A DNA stretch of 22,610 nucleotides, from assembly GCA_033763635.1 (NCBI GenBank), contig JANRKG010000093.1, positions 1 to 22,610 of the forward strand, written 5' to 3'. Position numbers and translations under genes: made by a program. The notes beneath the pieces are model-generated. The model did no database searches. It saw nothing but the letters and a program-made list of their open reading frames with translations, and was not told the origin of the DNA. This document shows positions 7,249 to 14,646 of this stretch, one piece after another (positions within the stretch are counted from its first letter, which is position 1; each line of letters opens with the position of its first letter). The stretch is from JANRKG01 sp033763635 (lineage in GTDB: Bacteria; Cyanobacteriota; Cyanobacteriia; GCF-001939115).

Positions 7249-8451
7249 TTAACCCACCTTTCCAATCACGCCTTCAACCAGCCAATTCATGGATTCCAGT
7301 TCAGGCGCAGTTTGGGCATAGTCTTTCGGAATGACGACTTTACCCGCATTGTCCTTCACGCCACCTCTGTAAATGACGAGGCTACCATCCATTAACTTGG
7401 CTTTCGCAGCGTCTGCATCTTTTTTGGCCTCCGCTGTCACCGCAGGGCCATAGTCAGAGATTTTGAGGAACCCGTCTTTTAAGCCTCCTCGGAGCAGGTG
7501 GGGAATGCCCCCATTCATCAAGGTTTTGCCTGCCTTGATTTGATTCGCATAGGAGGTGTAAACATTGGTCCAATCCCATTCGGCTCCTGTTAGATATCCC
7601 TGAGGTGCGAGGGAAGACTGGTTGGCATGGTAGCCCGTGCAGAAAATCTTGCGCTTCTCTGCCGTTTCCATAATGGCTTTCGGACTGTCAACGTGGCAGG
7701 TGATCACATCGACCCCCTGATCCGCCATACTGTTGGCTGCCGCCACTTCCTTCGTCAGTTGAGACCATTCTCCTGTGAAGATGACCTGAGTGGTGACTTT
7801 GGGATTCACACTCCGGGCACCCAGGGTATAGCTGTTCACGTTACGCAAGAGTTGGGGAATGGGTTTCGCGGCAATGAATCCCAATTTGCCACTCTTACTC
7901 ATGTGGGCTGCCACAATCCCGGCAATGTACTGTCCTTCATCAATGTAGCCGAAGTAGCTCCCCACGTTATTGGGGTGCTTGGTGGAATCGTACAACCCAC
8001 CACAGTGAAAGAACTGAACTTCAGGATATTCCTTTGCCAGCTTTAACATGTGGGGATCAAAGTAACCGAACGAGGTGGGGAAAAGGACCGTTGCCCCATC
8101 CTGCTCGATCATGTTCCGCATGGTTTCTTCAACGGCATTCGTTTCAGGGACATTCGCCTCTTCAACGATCTTTACTAAACCGGATTTGGCAACCCCTGCT
8201 GCCCCTTCCGCATGGGCCTGGTTGTAGCCAAAGTCATCCTTGGGACCTACATAGACGAAACCCATCACGATCGGCTTATCTGCACTGGCCGATGGGGAAG
8301 CCCCACCCGGACTGGGACTAGCTGCTGGGGGCGTTTCAGGTGCGGGGGTACAGCCTGTCCAGAGTTTAGAAGTGCCTGCGAAGGCGGCGGTTGCCAGAAT
8401 GCCTCGGATGACCTGGCGACGGGGAATGTAAATAGACTTATGGCGGTTCAA
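7249..8451 (-). CDS. BMP-family substrate-binding lipoprotein of ABC importer
   Basis: This roughly 400-residue periplasmic binding protein is of the BMP/Med (PnrA-like) family. The N-terminus carries a Tat-like signal: Arg11-Arg12 in IPRRQVIRG, a hydrophobic stretch GILATAAFAG, and a lipobox-like LWTGC with Cys34 as the possible lipidated residue. A Pro/Ser/Ala-rich tether (PAPETPPAASPSPGGASPSA) precedes the fold. Family blocks are VMGFVYVGPKDDFGYNQAH, VLFPTSFGYFDPHM and GYFGYIDEGQYIAGIVAAHM. The frame opens with TTG codons only. I choose TTG at 8451, which is 7 nt after GGAGG, over TTG at 8457, which is 1 nt after it. It is the first gene of the minus-strand cluster, so the promoter should lie in 8452-8705. 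The ligand is unknown; a ureide such as biuret is inferred from the downstream hydrolases. Confidence 0.9.
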   Translation of the reverse strand: MNRHKSIYIPRRQVIRGILATAAFAGTSKLWTGCTPAPETPPAASPSPGGASPSASADKPIVMGFVYVGPKDDFGYNQAHAEGAAGVAKSGLVKIVEEANVPETNAVEETMRNMIEQDGATVLFPTSFGYFDPHMLKLAKEYPEVQFFHCGGLYDSTKHPNNVGSYFGYIDEGQYIAGIVAAHMSKSGKLGFIAAKPIPQLLRNVNSYTLGARSVNPKVTTQVIFTGEWSQLTKEVAAANSMADQGVDVITCHVDSPKAIMETAEKRKIFCTGYHANQSSLAPQGYLTGAEWDWTNVYTSYANQIKAGKTLMNGGIPHLLRGGLKDGFLKISDYGPAVTAEAKKDADAAKAKLMDGSLVIYRGGVKDNAGKVVIPKDYAQTAPELESMNWLVEGVIGKVG

Positions 8452-8657
8452 TCTCAATCCTCCTTGGATCGACTCAGCGAAAACGGCAAATAAAGCAAAT
8501 AAAAGTAAAAACCTAACTTAGCGATATTTTTGCGACTCTCTCAGTTCATAACGGAATTACGAAATTTTGCTGAGTCTATGTGAGCAGAGACTATCAGGTT
8601 CCGTCAATCTTTGGGGTTCGAAAAGGTGCGAGGAAGGTGAGGGCAAAGTTCGAATAT

Positions 8658-8673
8658 TGTCACGCATGTAACA
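8658..8673. promoter_or_regulatory. CRP/NtcA-family-like imperfect palindrome
   Basis: TGTCACGCATGTAACA has TGTCA and TAACA half-sites separated by 6 nt. It resembles the CRP-family TGTGA-N6-TCACA layout, but it does not match the strict NtcA GTA-N8-TAC core. It lies about 33 nt before the STAND gene and about 205 nt before the binding-protein gene. This is tentative. Confidence 0.25.
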
Positions 8674-8705
8674 AAGTGCCTTGAGAGAAGACCTTACGAT
8701 CGGCG

Positions 8706-11700
8706 ATGAAGAATGACGCTAGCCCTTTCCTGGTCAAGGCTATCACCGGATTACTGTGTCTATGGATGCTGAGAATGGATGCTGAAAAGGCACTGGGAAT
8801 GATTGAGCAAGCACTGAGCAATAAAAGTCTCAGTAAGCTTCAGGTCAGGGTTTTTCGAGAATCCTGGGAAGACCATTCCTATCAAGAAATTGCTCGGAGT
8901 GCTGGCTACGAAGTTGGCTATGTAAAACAAGCCGGATCTCAACTTTGGCAATCCCTTTCCCAGGTCTTTGGGGAAAAGGTGACAAAAAATAACATTCAAG
9001 TTGTTCTCAGGCGAAAAGTTCAGGAACTAACCCCTGATCCGAATTCTCAATTCCCACCTTCCAGTTCCCACTCAAGCCCCCATCCTCAATCTTTTCCGCT
9101 GGATTTGCAAGGAATTCCCGATTTTCGCTCGCTGCCTGCGGGGCAGTCAATTTCTCAGCCCCGATCCATTCCGAATTCCAATGGAGCCACGAACGTTTGC
9201 GTCTCGACAACAACCCGAACGGATTGGGGTGAGGCGATCGATGTGTCGGTTTTCTTCGGACGGGCGGAGGAACTGGCAACCCTGGAACGGTGGATTGTAC
9301 AGGACCATTGCCGATTGGTAGGGGTATTCGGCATGGGTGGGTTAGGGAAAACGACCCTGGCTGTGAAATTAGCTCAAAGCCTTCAGGGTCAGTTTGAGTT
9401 TGTGATCTGGCGATCGCTCCGGAATGCGCCTCCCCTTCCCGATCTGCTCGCCGATGTACTCCAATCCCTCGGTCATCCTGCATTGGAAGTAGGGGACAGT
9501 CCAGATCGGCAACTGCTCCATCTGCTCAACTGGTTTCGCTCCCATCGGTGTTTGCTCATTCTCGACAATGCCGAATCCGTTATGGATCAGGGCGATCGGG
9601 GGGGCTGTTTCCAACCCGGTTACGAAGGCTACGGGCGGCTATTGAGTTGCCTGGGGGAAACCTGTCACCAGAGTTGTTTAGTTCTCACCAGTCGGGAAAA
9701 ACCGCGCATCCTGGCAACCCAGGAGGGAGAATCACTACCCATTCGATCCTTTGCCCTGCGTGGCTTGCCCGCTTCTGCCAGTCGAGCAATTCTGCAAGTT
9801 AAAGGTGACTTTGTGGGCAGTGGGGATGACTGGCAATGTCTGACCGATCACTATGCCGGAAACCCCCTGGCCCTGAAGATGGTGGCAACGACGATCGCCG
9901 ACTTTTTTGAGGGCAGCGTTCCCCAATTTCTCGCCTTTCTCCGCCAGTCCACCTCCGTTTTTGGAGATATTCGGGATTTATTAGAAGGACAGATCAATCG
10001 CCTCTCTGACCTGGAACAGCAACTGCTGTACTGGCTGGCGATCGATCGGGAACCCGTCAGCCTGAGCGAACTCCGGACCGACCTGCTGCCCCACGTTTCC
10101 CCCACCCAACTCCTCGATGCCCTGCTGGCCCTGGAACTGCGATCGTTGATTGAACGAAGTCAGGGGCTTCTCACCCTGCAACCCGTCGTCATGGAATACA
10201 TGACCCATCGCCTGATCGATCAAGTCTGTACCGAACTCCTCCCAAGTCCCCAATCCCCAAGCCCCAATCTCCTCCAAACCCACGCTCTCATTAAAGCTCA
10301 GGCCCAGGATTACGTGCGGGAAAGCCAGGTGCGCCTGATCCTGAACCCTGTGATTGAGAAGTTGCTGCGAACTTTTCAGATTGCAACCCTCGACGATCGC
10401 CTCATGCATCAGGTGGCAGCGTTGCGGGGTCGATCGCCCCAGGAAATGGGCTACCTGGCAGGAAATGTTTTGAACTTGCTTTCCCATGCTCAGGTGCCCC
10501 TCCACCATCGCAACTTCTCAAATCTCACGATCTGGCAAGCCTATCTCCGGGATGTGGAACTCCATCAGGTGAATTTTGCGCGATCGGATCTGGCGCGATC
10601 GGAGTTCATGGAAACCTTCAGTCAAATTCTGGCGGTGGCCTTCAGCCCCGAGGGGCGATTTTTGGCAGCGAGTGATGCCAGTTACGAAGTTCACCTGTGG
10701 CGGGTCAGGGATGGCAAAAAACTGCAAACTTATCGGGCAGAAGACGGTTGGGGGTGGGCAATCGCCTTTAGTCCGACCCAGCCCATTCTGGCTGGAAGTG
10801 CGAATGGCAGTATTAACCTGTGGAACCTGGAAACGGGTTGTTCTCAACACACCCTTCAGGGATATACGAGCCGGATCTTTTCCCTGGCCTTCAGTCCCGA
10901 TGGAGCCTGGTTAGCTGCTGGGAGTGAAGATGGTCTGGTCCGGGTTTGGGAGATGGAAACAGGAATTTTGGCCCAAACCTTGATAGGGCATCGGGATGAA
11001 GTTCATGCCGTTGCGTTTGCGCCCCTTCCCCCTCAATCTGGATGGGGATTAGCCAGCGGTAGCTATGACCGCACGATTCGGTTCTGGGATCTGGAAACAG
11101 GGACTTGTTTGCAGGTGTTAGAGGGGCATGGTGAGGGCATCACCTCGATCGCCTTCAGCCCCGACGGGTGCTACCTTGCAAGTGGCAGTGCGGATTGGAC
11201 GATCGGATTCTGGGAGGTGCAAACTTACCGCTACCTCAAACGACTCACAGGTCACACCCATGCCGTTCGGAGTGTTGCTTTTAGCCCCGACGGGTACTAT
11301 CTCGCAAGTGGCAGTGATGATCAAACGGTGCGGGTCTGGAACTGGCAGACCCACGAAGAAGTGCGAGTCTTCTGGGGGCATACAAGTTGGGTTTCTGCCG
11401 TTACGTTCAGCCCTGTACAGAGTCGCGGCACCCACCCCCAACGAAGCTATTTGTTAGCGAGTGGCAGTGAAGATCAGTCAGTCCGCTTGTGGGACAGTGC
11501 CACCCATCAATGCCTGAGGGTGCTACAGGGCCGGAGTCGGGGAGTTTGGACGATCGCCTTTCACCCGGATGGTAAAACCCTGGTCAGCGGTGGGCAGGAC
11601 CGCATGATTCGGTATTGGAACACCCAATCAGGAGAGCGATTGCAGGAATTCCAGGGGCATCAGAACTGGATCTGGTCTGCTGCCTTTAGCCCCGATGGAA

Positions 11701-12542
11701 ACTGGTTAGTCACCAGTAGTGAAGACCACACGATTCGCCTGTGGGATGCCAGCACAGGGCAATGCCAGCGAATCCTCACAGAACACGAAGATGCGGTTTG
11801 GTCCCTGGTTTTCAGCCCTGACGGGCACACCTTCTGTAGTGGTAGTTTGGATGGAAAGGTCAAACTCTGGGATCTGGCAACAGGGAAGTGTGGGCAAACC
11901 TTAGAAGGCCACCAGAGCGGCATCTGGTCAGTGGCGTTTAGCCTCGATGGACGAACGATCGCCAGTGGTAGCCAGGATCAAGCGGTGCGTCTCTGGGAGC
12001 GGGCAACGGGCCAATGCTGCCAGGTTTTGACCGGGCATGCCAGTTGGATTCGCTGTGTTGCCTTCAGTCCTGATGGTGGAACATTGGTCAGTGGCAGTTC
12101 GGAAGGAAAGGTGCGCCTGTGGCAGGTGGAAACAGGGCAGTGTCACCAAATTCTGCAAGCCCATCACGCTCCTGTGTTGGCGATCGTCTACCAGCCCGAC
12201 GGCAAGATTCTCGCAACCAGCGGTGGGGATGGCAAGATCAAGCTCTGGCGTGTTCAGCAAAAAGGCCCAATTCGTACCGTTGAAGCTCATCCTTTCCGGG
12301 TTCTGGAAGGACACGATCGCTGGGTTCGTTCCCTGGTTTACAGCCCTGATGGAAAAACGCTGGCAAGTTGCAGCCAGGATGAAACCATTCGCCTGTGGGA
12401 TGGGGAAACAGGTCATTGTCTGACGGTCTTCCGAATTCCTCGCCCCTATGAAGGCTTGAACCTGACGGGAACAACCGGATTAACCGATGCCCAGGAGCGA
12501 TCGTTGAGAACTTTGGGAGCAATTGGAATTAGCGGCGAGTAA
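8706..12542 (+). CDS. HTH-NB-ARC (STAND NTPase)-WD40 sensor protein
   Basis: This 1278-residue signalling ATPase has four parts. Residues about 24-107 form a helix-turn-helix-like domain seen at the N-terminus of many cyanobacterial NB-ARC proteins (SKLQVRVFRESWEDHSYQEIA). A Ser/Pro-rich linker (about 115-175) follows. The NB-ARC domain has Walker A GMGGLGKTT near 209-217, Walker B LLILDNAE near 283-290 and GNPLALK near 392. A short pentapeptide-like stretch (NFSNLTIWQAYLRD) leads to 14 WD40 repeats from about 635 to 1245, enough for two seven-bladed propellers. The tail RPYEGLNLTGTTGLT resembles the usual end of this class. The architecture matches Apaf-1-like STAND switches. No nuclease, protease, TIR or other effector is visible. 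ATG at 8706 lacks a Shine-Dalgarno; ATG at 8775 (Met24) matches the usual domain start and may be real. The ligand is unknown. Confidence 0.92.
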   Translation: MKNDASPFLVKAITGLLCLWMLRMDAEKALGMIEQALSNKSLSKLQVRVFRESWEDHSYQEIARSAGYEVGYVKQAGSQLWQSLSQVFGEKVTKNNIQVVLRRKVQELTPDPNSQFPPSSSHSSPHPQSFPLDLQGIPDFRSLPAGQSISQPRSIPNSNGATNVCVSTTTRTDWGEAIDVSVFFGRAEELATLERWIVQDHCRLVGVFGMGGLGKTTLAVKLAQSLQGQFEFVIWRSLRNAPPLPDLLADVLQSLGHPALEVGDSPDRQLLHLLNWFRSHRCLLILDNAESVMDQGDRGGCFQPGYEGYGRLLSCLGETCHQSCLVLTSREKPRILATQEGESLPIRSFALRGLPASASRAILQVKGDFVGSGDDWQCLTDHYAGNPLALKMVATTIADFFEGSVPQFLAFLRQSTSVFGDIRDLLEGQINRLSDLEQQLLYWLAIDREPVSLSELRTDLLPHVSPTQLLDALLALELRSLIERSQGLLTLQPVVMEYMTHRLIDQVCTELLPSPQSPSPNLLQTHALIKAQAQDYVRESQVRLILNPVIEKLLRTFQIATLDDRLMHQVAALRGRSPQEMGYLAGNVLNLLSHAQVPLHHRNFSNLTIWQAYLRDVELHQVNFARSDLARSEFMETFSQILAVAFSPEGRFLAASDASYEVHLWRVRDGKKLQTYRAEDGWGWAIAFSPTQPILAGSANGSINLWNLETGCSQHTLQGYTSRIFSLAFSPDGAWLAAGSEDGLVRVWEMETGILAQTLIGHRDEVHAVAFAPLPPQSGWGLASGSYDRTIRFWDLETGTCLQVLEGHGEGITSIAFSPDGCYLASGSADWTIGFWEVQTYRYLKRLTGHTHAVRSVAFSPDGYYLASGSDDQTVRVWNWQTHEEVRVFWGHTSWVSAVTFSPVQSRGTHPQRSYLLASGSEDQSVRLWDSATHQCLRVLQGRSRGVWTIAFHPDGKTLVSGGQDRMIRYWNTQSGERLQEFQGHQNWIWSAAFSPDGNWLVTSSEDHTIRLWDASTGQCQRILTEHEDAVWSLVFSPDGHTFCSGSLDGKVKLWDLATGKCGQTLEGHQSGIWSVAFSLDGRTIASGSQDQAVRLWERATGQCCQVLTGHASWIRCVAFSPDGGTLVSGSSEGKVRLWQVETGQCHQILQAHHAPVLAIVYQPDGKILATSGGDGKIKLWRVQQKGPIRTVEAHPFRVLEGHDRWVRSLVYSPDGKTLASCSQDETIRLWDGETGHCLTVFRIPRPYEGLNLTGTTGLTDAQERSLRTLGAIGISGE
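8762..8787 (+). repeat. 13-nt tandem duplication at the STAND gene start
   Basis: ATGGATGCTGAGA (8762-8774) is followed directly by ATGGATGCTGAAA (8775-8787). The second ATG is in frame with the gene. The first is out of frame and reaches TGA after seven codons. Confidence 0.8.
10241..10268 (+). repeat. STRR-type heptamers inside the STAND coding sequence
   Basis: Four 7-nt units (CCCAAGT, CCCCAAT, CCCCAAG, CCCCAAT) lie in frame and encode a Pro/Ser-rich segment (SPQSPSPNL) between the NB-ARC module and the following helical region, at about residues 513-521. Confidence 0.75.
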
Positions 12543-12664
12543 TCATAGCAAACTTCTGATGATTCTCCATCCCTCTTTTATCGTGGATCGAACCTTTCCA
12601 TTACTTTTTGCACACCTTTACTAGGGAACGGATCAAAAGCAAACCTGATAAACTGCCCTTAATT

Positions 12665-12681
12665 TGTACAGCTTTTGTACA
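12665..12681. promoter_or_regulatory. Tandem TGTACA palindromes upstream of the porin
   Basis: TGTACA occurs at 12665-12670 and again at 12676-12681, start-to-start 11 nt, about one helical turn, 50-70 nt before the porin start. GTA and TAC here are separated by 9 nt, not the 8 of an NtcA site. The binding factor is unknown. Confidence 0.35.
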
Positions 12682-12731
12682 TTTTCGAGGTGATTTAAAT
12701 CATTCTGTGTGTGAGGAGAGGGTTGATACCC

Positions 12732-14543
12732 ATGTTTAAGCCGAATGTGCTTCGAAATCTCTTGCTATGGCTTCCAGCGATCGTCGGAATGGGAATTTGC
12801 TACGCCCCATCTGCGTCTGCGAATCCCGCTTCTCGACAAGCCCCGACGGGCATGGAACGGATGCCCTCTTTTTCCCAACTCGAAGAGGGTAAACCTGCTA
12901 ACAGTGCGGCTCAGGTAACTTCTGTTTCTCAGCTTTCCGATGTCAAACCAACGGATTGGGCCTTTCCAGCCTTGCAATCCCTGGTAGAGCGTTACGGCTG
13001 TATTGCGGGCTATCCCGATGGGACGTTCCGGGGTAGTCGGCCCATGACTCGGTATGAGTTCGCCGCGGGTCTGAATGCCTGTATGGACCGGATTAATGAA
13101 CTCATTGCCGCTGCTACTTCCGATCTTGTAACGAAGGAAGATCTTGAGACCCTCCGACGCTTACAAGAAGAGTTTGCAGCGGAGTTGGCAACTTTGCGAG
13201 GTCGGGTGGATGCGCTCGAAGCTCGGACTGCCAAACTCGAAGCCCAACAATTCTCAACCACCACCAAACTGAGCGGGTTGGTGTTCTTTAACCTGACGGG
13301 GGCGGGTTCACCGGGAACCGTCCGGGCTGAGGGGGATAATATCTTCAACGCTGGATTCACAGGTTTACCCAAACCTGCCGATCGCCTGATCGATCGGAAC
13401 CCGTCAATTACCTTCAGTGCCCTCGCCTGGTTGACCCTCAATACCTCTTTCACCGGACGAGATAATCTGGTGACCCAGCTAGCGGTTGGAAATGGAATTT
13501 CCCCAGCAAACCTTTATGGCTCCGCTGGTTTGTTCAATACCTTTGGAACGCCCTTTACCGATCAAACCGCCTTTGAAAACAATGGAGGGTTCCTTCGCGG
13601 ACAAAACATTGAGGCATCCACCCAGGTTGTGATTCGGGAATTCTTCTACAGTTTCCCAGCGACCAATAACATTCAGGTTGTTGTTGGGCCTCGTGTGAAC
13701 TGGTACCGCTACTTCGACAACAACCGCTATAACTTCTTCCTGTTTGGTTCGAGCAGCTTCAACTCTGGGGGAAGTACCCTGCTCAATGGTCTCGATCGCG
13801 GTTCCGGTGCGGTTGTTTTGTGGGACATCAGCCCTCAACTGAAGTTCAATGTCGGTTATCTGGGATCGAGTACGGAATTCGTGCCGACCATTACGCCGTT
13901 CAACTCTGCATCTGACCCCAGGGCCAACCAAGGGTTGTTCGGTGGTTTGAATACCATTACAGCAGAGTTAACATTCCGGCCCATTCCAGATGCAGCCGTC
14001 CGGCTTCTCTATACCCGTACTAATTTCGCCCTACCTCCCGGCGGTGGCCTGATTGGCACGGAACCTATTTATGGGATTGCCGCCGACACTGTAACCGTTC
14101 CAGGTATTCTGAGTCCTCTAGGAAATGCGGCATCGGATACCTTTAGTGTGAACTTTGATTGGCAACTTGCGAAAGGGTTTGGCATCTTTGGTCGCTATGG
14201 GTACGCTACCAGCAATCTGTACCGTCCTTCCGGTTTGGGCTATGTGGGCAACATCGGTGCCCAGGCCTATCACGTTGGGCTAGCCTTCCCGGATCTGGGT
14301 AAACCGGGTGCGCTGGCAACCTTCTCCTACCTGGTTCCTTATACCGTTACCAACGGTCGAAATTTCCTGGCTTCTGGGGCAGGGAATGGGGGTAAGCAGT
14401 ACGAGCTGGAGTTCACCTACTATTACCCTCTGAGTGACAACGTTGGAATTGCCCCTGCGTTCTACATCATCGCAGAGCCGAATAACTTCAGTAGCAACCC
14501 TCCCATTTACGTGGGTAACTTCCGAACCCAGTTCAGCTTCTAA
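12732..14543 (+). CDS. SLH-domain OprB-type outer-membrane porin
   Basis: This 603-residue cyanobacterial major outer-membrane porin is of the Som/iron-uptake-porin type. A Sec signal peptide (MFKPNVLRNLLLWLPAIVGM, then GICYAPSASA) is probably cleaved after Ala30. One SLH domain follows near residues 62-120, with DVKPTDWAFPALQSLVERYG, GYPDGTFRG and MTRYEFAAGLNACMDRI; it anchors the porin to the peptidoglycan. A helical coiled-coil of about 50 residues (KEDLETLRRLQEEFAAELA) bridges to the OprB-like beta-barrel, which ends RTQFSF with the C-terminal Phe recognised by the BAM machinery. An in-frame GTG at 12711 would add seven residues, but ATG at 12732 gives the canonical signal peptide and has GAGG-type purines upstream. 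It ends at a strong terminator. The role is solute or iron passage, with the exact solute unknown. Confidence 0.93.
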   Translation: MFKPNVLRNLLLWLPAIVGMGICYAPSASANPASRQAPTGMERMPSFSQLEEGKPANSAAQVTSVSQLSDVKPTDWAFPALQSLVERYGCIAGYPDGTFRGSRPMTRYEFAAGLNACMDRINELIAAATSDLVTKEDLETLRRLQEEFAAELATLRGRVDALEARTAKLEAQQFSTTTKLSGLVFFNLTGAGSPGTVRAEGDNIFNAGFTGLPKPADRLIDRNPSITFSALAWLTLNTSFTGRDNLVTQLAVGNGISPANLYGSAGLFNTFGTPFTDQTAFENNGGFLRGQNIEASTQVVIREFFYSFPATNNIQVVVGPRVNWYRYFDNNRYNFFLFGSSSFNSGGSTLLNGLDRGSGAVVLWDISPQLKFNVGYLGSSTEFVPTITPFNSASDPRANQGLFGGLNTITAELTFRPIPDAAVRLLYTRTNFALPPGGGLIGTEPIYGIAADTVTVPGILSPLGNAASDTFSVNFDWQLAKGFGIFGRYGYATSNLYRPSGLGYVGNIGAQAYHVGLAFPDLGKPGALATFSYLVPYTVTNGRNFLASGAGNGGKQYELEFTYYYPLSDNVGIAPAFYIIAEPNNFSSNPPIYVGNFRTQFSF

Positions 14544-14565
14544 CAAATACGATTGCCCTTACTAG

Positions 14566-14598
14566 AAAACCCCCTTTCAAATGAAAGGGGGTTTTTTT
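14566..14598. terminator. Bidirectional intrinsic terminator between convergent genes
   Basis: The stem AAAACCCCCTTTC (14566-14578) pairs exactly with GAAAGGGGGTTTT (14583-14595) around a 4-nt loop, followed by a T-run on the plus strand. The A-run on the left arm gives a T-run for minus-strand transcripts. It lies 22 nt after the porin stop and 49 nt past the stop of the phosphatase gene, so it can serve both. Confidence 0.93.
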
Positions 14599-14646
14599 AT
14601 CTAGAGTGCTGAGTCGTGCGATCGATCGCACGGGTGGAAAATCAAC

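Noticed and set aside
8458..8705. Canonical NtcA site (GTA-N8-TAC) for the nitrogen cluster
   Set aside because: Read through both strands of the spacer and found no exact match; only a weak CRP-like palindrome remains.
10600..12420. Regularly spaced similar DNA about every 126 nt, resembling a repeat array
   Set aside because: Units are coding WD40 repeats with diverged nucleotide sequence, not a CRISPR or satellite array.
9007..12522. Many long ORFs on the opposite strand and other frames of the STAND gene
   Set aside because: They mirror the repetitive WD40 coding sequence and have no domain features or ribosome sites.
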